The position numbers and the translations under genes were made by a program. 64,000 nt of DNA from Taxawa tesnikishii (nom. ined.) (Eukaryota > Ascomycota > Dothideomycetes > Dothideales), in the NCBI GenBank assembly GCA_030247885.1, contig JAPDRO010000007.1:813501-877500 (forward strand). The letters run 5' to 3'. How positions within the stretch are numbered: the first letter of the stretch is position 1; every line of letters starts with the position of its first letter. This document shows positions 11,224-23,032 of this stretch, one piece after another. Below the pieces are notes generated by a model. That model made no database searches. It was not told the origin of the DNA and was given only the letters and a program-made list of their open reading frames with translations.

Positions 11224-13187
11224 CTAAGCATCCCTGGGCTTGGTGATCTGGGGCCTCAGCATCTCCCAGCTCCGTTTGGCCATGCCACAGAAGCGCTGTA
11301 CGACTTGCGTAGTCCCGTTTGTCTCTTCTTGACCCAGGAATCGCTGCGCTACGACCAACTTGTTGATGGAGTCTTCAGGATCGTTGCTCGTCGCCACCAA
11401 GGTCTTGTCTGCGTGGAAGTCAGCGGTCCGGCCGCCGTAATGGCGTGCGATGGCCATGCTATAGATCACGTCGCGGTTTTCTTGCATATTCAGGATTTGC
11501 CGCATCTGCGCTAGAGCCTGGTTGAGGCGGTTTAGCTGCGCTTGGTCGCCTGTGTCGTCATGTGCAGAGAGAAATCGGCCAAGGTGAATCCAGAATGTGT
11601 CGTGTTGGTCGCCGGTTTCCTGAGGCACGTTGTGTTCGTCAAGGAACTGCCCAGTGAGGAGACGTTCTATGATGTCCAGTCGCTGCAGCACCTTTTGCGT
11701 GTCCTTGGAGTCTGCAGATTTGGGAAGTTCTGCAAGCTTCCAGATCAGACGCGCTTCTAGTGATGGCAGGCCCACCATCTCTTGATCGCGATCAGGTCGT
11801 AGTTGTCGGAAGCGATCCACGCAGTAGACGAAAAAGCGGCTCGTCTCACTCTCCGGCGTGAGCAGTACCTCGCCTTGCGCTGTATACCATGTCGTCTCAA
11901 GAAATCTGTCCAACGCTGGTGCGTACTCCTGGCGGTACATCGCTCTGATCTCGTTCAACTGAGGTTCTGTCACCGACGCATCGTTTTCCCGAGGAGGGGG
12001 ACAGGCGGTACATGGTGGTTCAGTGCGAACAGGTCGTCGACGCCGATCATCTTCACTAACACATGAATAAGCGAGAGTCCTTCTGTAGGTTTCTGAGGCT
12101 CGACTCACCGTATCGCTCTGGTCTCAGTGTTGTTGTGTAAGTGCTCATCTGGTTGGAGGTGTGCTCGTCCCCCAGAGCCGGGTCGATGGCGTTTCCGAAA
12201 TCGTAAGGATGTTCTAGCTGTACGTTGGGAGATGGACCTGGAGGATAGCCGGCGCTGACGGCCGGAGCGTAGCCTTGAGGAGGTGGGGGATATTGATGAT
12301 GTTGAGGAGGATGTTGAACAGTGTTTGATGGAGCGGGTTCTGCTTTGACAGGAGAATGGGCAGCAGCGCCAGGTGCTGGTTGAATGGGAGCAGGTGCAGC
12401 TTGCGGTTTGAAGATGGGATCGTAGCCGAGGCACTCGCGCTTGCTTTTGGCGCAATTCCGGCAGGTAGGATGGCCCTCGTCGCACTGTTGGTTTTGGCGT
12501 GAGCGTCAGCAGGTGTTGAGCTTGCAGGAGTGTTTCTTGGGGTTTTCGCGGTTGGGAAGGAAGGTGAAGGTGAAGCTGGACGTGGTTCGCTTGCTCCTCG
12601 CTAAAGCGGACGCCATTTGGCGAGAAGCAGCTCTATCTCAAGCGCTCCGCTCCGCCCGCAACGCGACATTCTCCACATTCACGTACCTTTATTCTGCGCT
12701 TGCGACACGTCAAGCAACCCGTCTTCGTCCGTCTCTTGATCTCCTTCTTGTGGCGTCCACCAGACATGTTGCGTGCGTCCATCGATTGGGGTGGCAGAGG
12801 GTATCGCATCGCCGTGTGCCCGTTTGGCACGCCGTTCGGTGCGATCGCGCCATCTGGCGGGTAAGGGTATAGGTTCGGCGGTGACGGCGCATGGCCGTAC
12901 TGCATCTGCGCACCATTTATTGGCGGCTGAGGGTAGTGTTGCGGCTGTTGCTGCATGGGCGGAGGACCCTGGCCTTCGAGGTGCTGTATTGGAGGCAGCA
13001 GAGGCGGGGGCGGTTGCGACATGTGTGAACCTGGTGGTGAGCCACGGTATTGCTCTTGTGGTGGTTGTGGTTGTGGTTGTTGTTGTTGTTGCTGGCCGCT
13101 CGACGCGTACTGCTGCTGCTGCTGCTGCTGCATGGCTGCTGGCGATGGGTACTGAGACCCTGTTGCTGATGGGTTCGGGTCGTTCAT
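11224..13187 (-). CDS. Zn(II)2Cys6 transcription factor
   Basis: Fungal zinc-cluster regulator. Exons are 12687-13187, 12109-12484 and 11224-12055. The N-terminal about 130 residues are proline- and glutamine-rich with polyQ tracts. The cluster follows, with spacing CX2CX6CX6CX2CX6C; the 202 bp intron (12485-12686) splits it between the second and third cysteines. A basic segment (KRRTKTGCLTCRKRRIK) precedes it. A proline-rich linker leads to a helical C-terminal region of about 290 residues that looks like the fungal regulator middle domain. The frame breaks at a run of five G (plus strand) at 11996-12000; one more base joins HHVPPVPPP to RENDASVTEPQ. The start at 13187 (MNDPNPSATG) was chosen over an in-frame Met six codons upstream. 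The target genes are not known. The GH93 glycosidase and a sugar transporter lie 5' of it. Confidence 0.85.
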
Positions 13188-13562
13188 TCTTGTCGAACGA
13201 AGCACGGCGCGTGCAGGGGTGGATGCAAGGTCGAGGTGGCTCTCTTTGCGCTGGTATTTGTCCTGCGCTGGGTAGTTGCTTGCTTGTACGAGGGTTTCGC
13301 GACCGCGCTGGGGAGATGCGACTGGCTACAACGAGCTTGAGCTTCCCTCCGGCAATCCCAGCACTTATTGGAATCACGCTATGGCTCTGAGAGGCTCGAA
13401 GCGATGGAGGCTAATGTGTAACCGAAACCGAGAAAAGGAAGAGAGAGCACCGGCCACCAACGAGGAGGAAGGGTCTTGCCGATCACCGGGGCGAAATCTT
13501 CCGTAGCAGCCGGCAGCCTGTCAACCAAAACCCTTACACCCTTAACACTAGGCTAACCGCAG

Positions 13563-13608
13563 TGCTATGCTGTGTGCTATGCTGTGTGCTGTGCTGTGCT
13601 GTGCTGTG
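13563..13608. repeat. TGTGC/TATGC microsatellite
   Basis: Tandem GCTGTGT and GCTATGCTGTG units passing into pure GCTGT repeats. Confidence 0.7.
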
Positions 13609-14897
13609 AACCAAAGCCCCGACTTCACATTCAATCAACTCCTGGCAAACAATCCGCGTATTCACATGACAATAGAAACCTACCAATAGCCCCATCGACA
13701 ATCAGAAGCGAACAGCTCAGTAAGGCTTGAGCGGAACTCGCGTGAAGATCAACCGAGATTCAACTAAAGTTCATGCCTTCCTTTTTCGTACAAACTCCCT
13801 AACAAGTATGGCAACCGTCAAACCCTTGTCCTGACTATGACTTGTCTCTCTCACGCTCCCCCTTGACTGGGATTTCTAAGCTCACTTGTTGTTGACTCTG
13901 CATTGTGGTTGTTGCACTTCCTTTACAACGAGCCTGAACGAAACGTATCGCCGACACACAAAAAGCAAAAGTTGAGGCAGGGCGCTGGAGATCTCGACCT
14001 TGTGGCTGCTGTCATGGAAGACCTCAAAACTCATCATCCTGCACCGCATCCAACGACGTCCTCGAGGGGTTTCGACGATATACCGGTCGCCATCGCATCT
14101 GTCGACAACGATTCCTAACACGGTGCTGGCGTCTCTGAGGTTGACTTCCGAATCCACTTGGCACCGCCACACCCACCAGATGATAGTGATTGATCCGGCC
14201 TTGACCTTTTAAGAGATTTGAACAAGTCCCAAGCCGTTTGGTTACGTTGTACCAATGCATCAGCAGCCGTCAAACAGAGTGTTGATACCCCGAAGGTCAT
14301 GACGGTGGACGGGGCGAAGACGAATGGACTTCGTCACATCTAAAGACTAACTGCAGGGTTGTCACTGAGATGGAGGTCCAGGTCTGATGAAGGGATCCAT
14401 CGGGCCTGCGAGGAGCAGCTGGTCCTGCGGTGGCAGGAAAGGCAGAATTATGGCCTTGGGGAACCTCGCACGTAGTGTGCTTGCCAGCAGGCGCCTCATG
14501 CAGAACGGCATATCTAACATCGGCATTTAAGATGAGAGGGAGACTCCGAGAATTGGTCAGACATTAAAACAACGTTCGGGATCCGCAACTGCCAAGCCTG
14601 GTCACAACCCCCTCGTTCCCCGATTAGATCTCATGTTTCAACAACTGACCGCAAAGGCGCCTGGTGACGACGTCCTCAATGCAGCGGTCATGCCTCATCG
14701 AGGCCCCAACAATTGCTGTGCCAAGCGGAGTTCGGGAGAAATTAATGGAGAAGATCTGGAGTGTACCTCGGCCAAGGCGCTGCCAAGCTGGGGAAATATA
14801 CGCCGCCCGCCGCCATCCCCTCCCCTCCGGACTGAATACCTCCCGGCCTCGATATAACACGGTGCAGGGGAGAGACGTTTCCAGCATGAGCATAAGA

Positions 14898-14904
14898 TAT
14901 ATAA
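14898..14904 (+). promoter_or_regulatory. TATA box candidate for GH93 gene
   Basis: TATATAA about 70 bp before the start codon at 14975, a usual fungal distance. It is the only clear TATA-like element close to the gene. Confidence 0.5.
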
Positions 14905-14974
14905 CTCGCCTGCCTGCCTCGAACGTTCGAGCCCAGGCTCAAGCATCGCAATAGCAACCCCACGTCTGCCCACC

Positions 14975-16116
14975 ATGAAGTTCTTCGGCGTCCTTCTGCC
15001 ATTGCTCCCTTTGGCCTTCGCGAGACCTTCGGCACCAAGCACTTTCTCCAACGTCACTGTCTTTGTGCCACCGTCTAACTACACCGACCCGCGCGTGCTC
15101 TATGCCCGCACGGCTCAGCTGAATGATGGTACTCTGCTCGCCACGTGGGAGAATTACTCCCCAGAGCCGCCACAGGTCTACTTCCCTGTCTACAAGTCCA
15201 CCGACGGCGGTTACACCTGGGCCGAGCTGTCGCGCGTCCAGGACACTCAGAATGGCTGGGGACTGCGGTACCAGCCGTTCCTCTATGTGCTCCCAAAGCG
15301 CATCGGCAAGTTCAAGAAGGGCACTGTTCTGCTCGCCGGTAGCAGTATTCCAACGGACCTCTCACAGACTCAGATCGAGCTCTATGCCAGCAGCAACAAC
15401 GGCCGCACTTGGAACTTCGTCTCACACATCGCGCACGGTGGTGTCGCTCTTCCCAACAACGGCGAGACGCCAGTCTGGGAGCCCTTTTGATGGAGTATGA
15501 AGGTTCGCTGGTCTGCTACTACAGTGATCAGCGTGCCAACGCCACCCACGGCCAGAAGATGGTCCACCAGGTTTCCTCCGACCTCAAGACCTGGGATTCT
15601 GTCGTCGACGACATTGTCTACCCAACCTACACCGATCGTCCGGGTATGCCCACTGTCGCGCTGCTGCCCAACGGTAAATACATTATGACCTACGAGTACG
15701 GTGGAGGCCCGCACCCAGACGGCAGCAAGACCCCATACTGGTTCCCCGTCTACTTCCGCATCTCTGAGGATCCCCTGGACTTCAACTCTGCTGAGGGTCA
15801 CCCCGTCATCACCGCCAAGGGTGTTCAGCCGGCCGGCAGCCCTTACGTCGTCTGGACTCCTGTTGGCGGCGCCAACGGAACAATCGTTGTCAGCTCTGGA
15901 GGCAAAGCTCCTGTCTACGTGAACACGCAGTTGGGAGAGGGAGCATGGACTGAAATCCCGACTCCTGAGGGAATTAGCTACACCCGTCACTTGCGTGTCC
16001 TGAAGGGTGACGGTTCAAAGCTGCTCATCATGGGTGGTGGACACCTGCCTCCGAGCACTACTAACCGTATCACCGTGTCTGTTATGGACATTAAGAAGGC
16101 GGTCGCAGGACAGTGA
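14975..16116 (+). CDS. Secreted GH93-type exo-1,5-alpha-arabinanase (sialidase-fold)
   Basis: A secreted six-bladed sialidase-fold glycosidase. Family GH93 removes arabinobiose from the end of 1,5-alpha-arabinan of plant pectin. The first about 17 residues (MKFFGVLLPLLPLAFA) form a clear signal peptide. Asp-box-like repeats (STDGGYTW, SSNNGRTW) sit in the first third. The segments GQKMVHQVSSDLKTW, YPTYTDRPGMPTVALLPNG and YIMTYEYGG are typical of the GH93/BNR group. About 380 residues without introns, the right size. The frame breaks at four T (15485-15488); one more T makes ETPVWEPF continue into LMEYEGSLVCYYSDQR. The MFS sugar transporter lies 2.5 kb downstream on the same strand. Activity on arabinan is inferred from the family. 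A related non-arabinan BNR enzyme cannot be excluded. Confidence 0.8.
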
Positions 16117-18240
16117 GAGATGGAAGCATAGGAAGTAAAGATGGTATCTGACAAAGGAAATTAACGGAAGTCGTACTCGACTTGTTGTATGGAACATGAC
16201 TGTATCCAGAACTTCTGCTTGGGATGTCGTTGGACTATCGAATATCCGTGATCGCCTAGGACTGATGTGCTTGTTCGGACATTGGCATTACTGTGCAAGT
16301 GTCATCAATGTCGCTGCTTCTGGTGTCGCCGAAAGCGTTGTATGGTATCCTTGGTCGGTTTGGAATCCTCCTCTGTAACCGGCAAGCGACCAACATCCTT
16401 GAACACAGCGGCAGTAAGAGAAGTTTAAGAGAACACTCGTACCAGACTGCTTCAGCTGCACGCCTCACATTTGCTGATGTCTTCATAGTAGACCATCTTC
16501 TCCGCTATGCCAGGTATGTCTTGCGATGGTGTCCTTGCCTTCAGACCTACGCTAACTCTATGGTAGTACGGCTCGGGAGAGCTCTGCTCAGTGAAGAGCG
16601 ACTTAAGGGTTGTGACGTGTATGTCTTTTACGACAGGTAAAAACGTTGTGTACTCCTCTTGATAGACATCATTGATGAGGGGTTCCGTGCCGTCGAATGT
16701 GCTGATGTAGGAGTTGGGCGATGTGGTGCAGGTATGGGAGATCCAGCATCAGACGATGATCGTGTTGGTGACACTTGTAAGTAGAGACGAGTCCTCAGGG
16801 TTTCAAAGATCTCCGACAAAGCTGACGATGGATGGCCGGGCAGGATACGGCAAGGTCGGATGTAAACGTAAGATCGGCGTAGTCGACTTGAGAAGAGGAG
16901 GCATGGGATGCAGCCATCAAGTCAGGCGATAGCAACGGTCGTAGTCGACCGTGGTCGAGGAGGTGCTCTTCCCTTCGTCAACTGCATCATGCTGTCAATT
17001 TCTTCTTTGAGACAACAGTACGACTGCTAGTCCTTGAAGATCATCGTCAGGATTGACTGTACCCTGTTCAGGTATAGCCGCTGAGCAGGTGAGGCGACAC
17101 GGAAGCCAACCCGCCGCAAAGATCTGGGCGAGCGGTGATCTCATGCTTTTTCGGGCTTCCAACGATGACCCTCGAGAGAATCATCACCTTCCATGCAGGA
17201 CACTGAGCATTCTGAAGATCTTCTCCCTGCATCTGTTCGCTATGGTTCTTGTCCAACCGTATAAGGACGTCATGCGATCGGCGGCAACGACGGAATGATA
17301 AACCAAGAGGGGCAGTCACCCAAAGCGCATCAGCATGCTGCCATCCACAAGCCTTCCGTTCAGGAGTCGTTGGTCACGGACGCGCCGCCAAGTCATAGTA
17401 GACGAGCCGCGATACAGTCGACACGGAGAACGAGCCAGATCTACACATTGTCCACAGATTCGTTGCATGGTTGAAGAGTGGAATTTCAGGCGGCATAGGA
17501 TGAATGACTTGGCAAAATGCTTTGCAGATTGGCACCTCAGCCAAAGTTAGCTTTCCTTCAGGGCGGGCAAGTTCGTCCGGAAAAATTGTCATTGCAAACC
17601 TGGGCCTCTGAACTCTGCCCCAGAGTATCCATATGGAATCTAGACGGTGGACGTTGTGGAGGCAAACGTGTGGTGAAATGAAATGGCAGATGTATATCAC
17701 CCGATATAGCTTAGCCGAGACAAGACGCGCGAAAATAAAGTTCTGCAAATGGGCAGGCTAAATGCTGTCGATCAGTGCACGCCTAAACAGCGCAAGTGAA
17801 GCCGTGCCCGTCGCAACAACAGGCGTCACATGCATCTCCAGACTCCATGACCGGGAGATTGTGGGTCTCTATGCGAGCCGTCGAATACTGCAAATCAACG
17901 GGCTGAGACGCGTCCCGACTGACACTCTCTCCACACCCGATCGTCCTTGTGCTTTGTTCTGGAAAAGCACTATGAGTACAAGGTACACGCTTGCCCCCTC
18001 TCCAGATCAGCAGGCATGTCTCGGTGGCTGCAGAACGTCCTGTGTGCGATGACCTCAAAGGCGAATGCTTGTGTGTGAGGCGCGGCTGTTTGTGACAGCG
18101 GATAAATTGGATGAATGCCTTTACCAAGAAGCTAGCCGGCGCCCACGCTTGATTCAGAGCCTCCGACCACGTCTTGTTTTCGTTTTCGTTAGCCACCCGG
18201 CTCGCTAACTTCGTACGATGTGTCCAAAACGCCAGGAGAA

Positions 18241-18628
18241 CCCCGGACCAGTAGCAGCAACAGTGGGTAGTGGGGCCACCCATGCGGTCTCTCCGGCTGG
18301 GGATGCTCCACAGGAAATGGTTCCCAAAAGACCCCCCTGCAAGAGCGCTTAGTTCACCTGGCCCGCAATAACGATCGAGCCAAGTCCAGATTGAGGCCTT
18401 TCGCCAGTGCGCCGCACACCACTAGACAACGCTTTGCCGCTCGTGACCTCGGTACCCCCGTACCATAGCAGTCTTGCATCACGTCGCGGCTAAATGCATG
18501 TTGCGCGAATGCACAAAGCAATACGCAGTTGCATACTAACTGATAGATATATATACCGTCTGCTGTCCCAGTTCTGGGGAACCCATCAGGCACTCCAGCA
18601 GCCCCGGATCACACCTCCACATCTCCAG
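18241..18628. promoter_or_regulatory. Cluster of CreA/Cre1-type sites upstream of sugar transporter
   Basis: Matches to the carbon-catabolite repressor consensus SYGGRG, both strands: CCCCGG at 18241 and 18602, GTGGGG at 18270, CTGGGG at 18297 and 18574, CTCCAG at 18593 and 18623, CTCCAC at 18615. Eight in about 390 bp, where one or two would be expected by chance. The consensus is short, so this is suggestive only. Confidence 0.4.
18548..18555 (+). promoter_or_regulatory. TATA box candidate for sugar transporter
   Basis: TATATATA about 120 bp before the start codon at 18676. Confidence 0.45.
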
Positions 18629-18675
18629 TCCATTCTTTATCCACATTCAATCGTTAACCCAATCCACCAACTACA

Positions 18676-20312
18676 ATGGAGGCTGCTACTAAAGGTCACT
18701 TCCGCCTTGCCGGACGTGAATTCCCCAAGGTGACTTGGTACACCGACCCTGGCCTTAGGAAGACCTACATCTGTTTGTGCTTCGTCGTTCTCACCAGTGC
18801 CACCAACGGTTACGATGGTTCCATGGTCAACGGTCTTCAGGCTCTTACGCCATGGCAGGACTGTAAGTTCACTCATGTATACTTCTGGGATAGCAGTGGG
18901 ACTGACACTCGACAGACTTCCACCACCCAAGCGGTTCGCTCCTGGGTCTCTTCTCCGCCATCATGTCCATCGGTTCCCTCGTCGCTCTCCCGGTCGTCCC
19001 GTACACTGCTGATATCCTCGGTCGCCGCATGGGTATCATGATCGGCTGTGTCATCATGATTCTCGGTGTGGTTCTCCAGTCCATCTCCATCAACTTCAGG
19101 ATGTTCATCGCCGCTCGTTTCTTCCTGGGTTTCGGTGTTGCCATCGCACACGGTGCTTCGCCTCTCCTGGTTACGGAGTTGACGCACCCACAACATCGTG
19201 CCACCTTCACCACCATCTACAACACTACCTGGTACATCGGCTCCATCATTGCTGCCTGGCTCACATACGGAACCAACCACATCAACAACGACTGGTCCTG
19301 GCGTGTGCCCTCCATCGTCCAGGCCGTGCCATCCCTCCTCCAGCTTACCTTCATCTGGTTCGTTCCAGAGTCTCCTCGCTGGTACATCAGCAAGGGACAG
19401 GTTGAGCGCGCCCACAAGATCCTGGCCGATGTGCATGCGAACGGTGATTTGGACGATGAGGTCGTTCAGCTGGAGCTGAACGAGATCCGTGACACCCTGA
19501 AGTTGGAACAAGAGTTCGAGGGCAACAACTGGCTCGAGCTTGTCAAGACCCCTGGTAACCGCCACAGGCTGATTATCCTACTCAGTGCTGGTCTGTTCTC
19601 GCAGTGGTCTGGCAACGGTCTCGTCTCCTACTACATCAACATTGTTCTCGAGGACGTCGGTGTTACGAGCTCCAACACTCGCTTGGTCATCAACGGTGTT
19701 CTCAACATTGTCAACGCCATTGTCGCTATCAGCCAGTGCTTCTTCGTCGACAAGATCGGACGCCGCACTCTGTTCCTGATCTCCACCGCCGGTATGCTTG
19801 GGTGCTTCATCATCTGGACCATCTGCTCGGCCGTGTACAGCCAGAGCCCAACTGACCACAAGAACACCGGTGCTGGCAAGGCTGTCATCGCCATGATCTT
19901 CATCTACTATTTCTTCTACAACCTTGCCTGGTCTGGTCTGCTTGTCGGCTACACCGTCGAGATCCTGCCATACAACATCCGCGCCAAGGGTATGACCCTC
20001 ATGTTCCTGATGGTCGACATTGCCCTGTTCTTCAACCAGTACGTCAACCCAATCGCGCTCAACCACATCCACTGGAAGTACTACATTGTGTACTGCTGCT
20101 GGCTCGCGGTCGAGCTCGCCGTTGTCTGGAAGTTCTACATCGAGACCCGCAACACTCCTCTCGAGGAGATTGCCAAGTACTTCGATGGCGATGCCGCGAT
20201 TGTCGGTGGTGCCGTTGCTACTGAGAAGGGCAAGGTTTTGGCTGCTGAGATGGGTGGTCTTGAGGGCACTGAGGAGAAGGATGCTGGTGTTATTGAGCAC
20301 CGCGAGCTGTAA
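18676..20312 (+). CDS. MFS sugar transporter (lactose permease / hexose transporter-like)
   Basis: Plasma-membrane sugar:proton symporter of the MFS sugar porter family. Two exons, 18676-18862 and 18916-20312; intact; 527 residues. Twelve hydrophobic segments can be traced. Family signatures are present: ADILGRRMG after the second segment, PESPRWYISKG after the sixth, VDKIGRR in the second half and PYNIRAKGM before the eleventh. The N-terminal part (GYDGSMVNGLQAL) and the long central loop resemble fungal disaccharide/oligosaccharide permeases of the lactose-permease group more than the yeast HXT type. The substrate cannot be read from the sequence. A GH93 glycosidase and a zinc-cluster regulator lie upstream, so uptake of a plant wall sugar is possible. 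Eight CreA-type sites precede it. Confidence 0.9.
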
Positions 20313-20691
20313 GGGCAGTCCTGTTTCTGTTCGGAATTGGTTCGAGTAATGCTGTACGCTGGGAGCCGCCTAGACTTTCTTTTGGATAATGCTATAGAAA
20401 TAAAGACGTTCCCTACTTCACCAACGTATGCTCTGTCTGCTTACCTTTGCCCCTCGTCTATCATTCGTCTGGGCGATTGTTGCAGTGGTTTGGCGCGCTC
20501 TGACACGCTTTGCTTGCAAGGTCTTCACAACTCGCTGGAGGAAAGTACAAGCAGCGCTCTTTCCCGATCAGGCACGCAGCTGCGTAACCTTACCTCAACC
20601 CCGTCCTTCATTCTTAGATCCTCTACAAGACACTTCTCTTCCCCTTTCTACAACAACAACATCATACTGGCACCACGCAGTAATAGATGCA
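20313..20691. other. Intergenic between sugar transporter and MND1
   Basis: No gene seen. Transporter 3' region (AATAAAG near 20399) and MND1 leader, which ends in a CAACAACAACA stretch. Confidence 0.6.
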
Positions 20692-21451
20692 ATGGTGTGT
20701 CGTCCTTTCTCTCCCATTGCTCAACAGGCCGATTTTGACCTTGTCTTCACAGAAGACGAACTGCAACCCAGTTAAGCTCCGGTCGGTAATCGAATGGATT
20801 CAGTCATCCCGAACAGCGCACTCAATCAAAGACCTGGAAAGGGTTCTTCCGTCCGTCGCCAGCATCAATGGCATGCAAGTCAAAGTCCGTCACGTACCAA
20901 TCTCACTCCGTCTTCCCTCCGCTAACGCACCACAGGACTATATCCAAGCCTTGACAGACGAGAACAAGATCCGCGTCGAGAAGATTGGTTCGGGAAACTG
21001 GTATTGGAGCTTTCCGTCCGAAGAGAAGAAGACGCGTGAGAAAGCGCTCACGGAAGCTACACTAGCCAACCAGAAGGCCGAGGCCGTGGTGCAGGAGCTG
21101 CGTGGAAAGGTCGCCGCAGCTACCAAGCAGCGCGAAGAGGACAATAACACCGGCGATGGCGAGAGCCGGGAGGAGCTGGTGCAGCAACATGGACAGCTGG
21201 AGGACAAGGTCGAGGGACTGCGTAACGAGCTGGCGAAGTACAGCGATTCGGACCCGACGGAGTTGGAGAGGAAAAAGGAGGAGCTGGCGAGGTCCAAGGA
21301 GGCGGCGCAGAAGTGGACGGACGAGTGTCTGAGCATGGAGGCTTGGCTCTTGCGTCAGGGTATCAATAGGGACCAGCTGGATGACATGAAGCGTGATTGG
21401 TACGGCGCTGAGTATGATGAGGAGAACGAGGGATTGGCGGACTGTAACTGA
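20692..21451 (+). CDS. MND1: MND1, meiotic recombination coiled-coil protein
   Basis: Partner of Hop2. The heterodimer stabilises Dmc1/Rad51 filaments and promotes strand invasion in meiosis. Exons 20692-20694 (ATG only), 20753-20884 and 20936-21451 give 216 residues, against 219 in yeast. The N-terminal winged-helix part reads NPVKLRSVIEWIQSSRTAHS, IKDLERVLPSV, then DYIQALTDENKI and GSGNWYWSFPS, the hallmark of the family. A long coiled coil rich in E, K, R and Q follows to the C-terminus. The second intron has a length divisible by three and no stop, so retention would not break the frame. The start codon stands alone on its exon. No break found. Confidence 0.9.
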
Positions 21452-22051
21452 GGTCGGTCTTCGACAGGGATGGGGGAAGAGTATGTTGATGGTTATCTTG
21501 CAGGGATGTCTTTCTGAGGTGCTACGGTGGTGAATTATCTGTTTGCTTTTTCTTGCTTCTCAGCTGAAGGTCGAGGTCCTGTCTTGCTTGCTAAAGGATA
21601 CCCAAACAATCTGCTCATATGCTACTAGGATGACTAAAGATGCTGCCTCGTCCTTCTCAGAAGCGTGTGGTCTGGATAGCAAGGCACTAACGGCTTTGTT
21701 CAGCGTAACTTTAGTTGTATCTCTGATGAGTTTGAGATTCATGAGACGGGTTCCGATTTATCAAGAGTTCACAACAGTAATGTCTCGCTTCCCCACTAAG
21801 CGAATGGAGGTCGTTGCTGACAAAAGAGCCCCTCCACATCCGGCGGGGTTATATACACTTCAGCATTCGACGATTCCGCAACACATACTACAATATGCGC
21901 ATGCTCGTTTCGCATTAACTCCTTTTTCATCGTCTACATATAAAGCTCCGTTCTATATATCTGATTACTGCTGCCTTCTTTCCCTAACATCTTCGAGTCC
22001 ACTTCAGACGAAAACTCCTCCAAGGAGTCATCACAACCCCCAGTAGCAAGG
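21452..22051. other. Intergenic between MND1 and DUF427 gene
   Basis: 600 bp without a recognisable gene. It holds the MND1 3' region and the DUF427 gene promoter (TATAAA at 21939-21944). Confidence 0.6.
21939..21944 (+). promoter_or_regulatory. TATA box candidate for DUF427 gene
   Basis: TATAAA 108 bp before the start codon at 22052. Confidence 0.45.
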
Positions 22052-22959
22052 ATGGGACTCTTTGATGTGAACGATTCGCTAGCCCTCCGGCTCGCAACCG
22101 AAGGTCCAGTAAAGACCCTCAAGACATCACGACGCATACGCATTCTTTTCAACGGCGTCTACATAGCCGACACCACAGACGCGGTTCTGGTATGGGAGCA
22201 TCCGTACTTCCCACAGTACTACTTGCCACCCTACGTCCTCGCGCAACTCGAAAAGAACGGCCAAGTCGAAAAGGGATCGGCAGTGAAGAACGATAAGGGC
22301 GAAATCGTGGCGACGATGTTGAGGCTCAAGGTCGGAGAAAAGGCGTGCGACAGTGCCTTTGTATTCGCCTACGAACACGATCATCTGAGTGAGAAGGCGA
22401 AGGATTTGGCTGGATTAGTCAAGATTGAGTTTGGAGCTATGGGTACGGACGACGATCGCCTTGATAACCTTAGTTTGGGCTGACCGAGTATGACTGCGCT
22501 GCAGACCAGTGGTTTGAAGAGGACGGCCCGATCTTCGTTCATCCAAAGGACCCGTTCAAGCGAGTCGACATACTGCCATCATCCCGAGCGATCCGCGTCG
22601 CCGTGGGAGGTAAAGTTGTCGCCGAGTCGCCCACCGCGATGCACCTGTACGAGACTGGGTTGCCCGTGCGGTACTACGTGCCACTGACATCGCTTGACCC
22701 ATCGGTGCTACGACCCAGCGACACCCGCACCAGATGTCCGTACAAAGGTGAGGCCGAATACTACAGCGTCGTGGTCGATGGCAAGGAATTCAAGGATATC
22801 GTCTGGTTCTACAACCGGCCGACCTTGGAATCCGCGCAAGTCTCTGGTCTGTGCTGTTTCTATAATGAAAAGGTGGAGATTTGGTTGCAGAACCCTGGTG
22901 GCCCAGGGAGCAAGGAAGAGTGGGAGAAGCTCGAGCAGCCGAAGACGCACTTTGGATGA
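22052..22959 (+). CDS. Tandem DUF427-domain protein, function unknown
   Basis: Two DUF427 modules in one protein of 281 residues. Exons are 22052-22442 and 22505-22959; the 62 bp intron has a GCTGAC branch site. After splicing, KIEFGAM joins DQWFEEDGPIFVHPKDPF, so the stop read in the unspliced frame is not real. The first module covers about residues 25-120 (RRIRILFNGVYIADT, VLVWEHPYFPQYYLP). The second covers about 160-270 (RAIRVAVGGKVVAES, HLYETGLPVRYYVP, PYKGEAEYYSVVVDGKEF, DIVWFYNRPT). The repeated pattern of a short strand pair, an aromatic segment and a tyrosine pair is the domain's signature. DUF427 has a small beta-rich fold of unknown role, also found in bacteria. No signal peptide or membrane segment is seen. 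The neighbours give no hint of function. Confidence 0.85.
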
Positions 22960-23032
22960 AGGGTGTTCCGGCAGTCGTTCCGTCATCAATAAGCACTTTT
23001 CCCCGTGTCTTTTTGTTGGCGGTCGTAGCAAC

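Larger units (their letters stand above)
13188..14974. other. Divergent promoter region between zinc-cluster regulator and GH93 gene
   Basis: 1.8 kb with no convincing gene. A TGTGC/TATGC microsatellite lies at about 13563-13608. It should hold the control regions of both flanking genes. Confidence 0.6.
16117..18675. other. 2.6 kb between GH93 gene and sugar transporter, no gene seen
   Basis: Only short scattered open frames on both strands, none with a recognisable domain. The last 430 bp is the transporter promoter. Confidence 0.6.

Noticed and set aside
22443-22504. Frameshift or premature stop in the DUF427 gene
   Set aside because: A 62 bp GT-AG intron with a good branch site removes the stop and restores the family sequence exactly.
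22708-23032. C-terminal extension of TRM140 antisense to the DUF427 exon
   Set aside because: The frame is open but lacks family similarity and lies fully opposite a conserved exon; a stop at 23033 with one base added is more natural.
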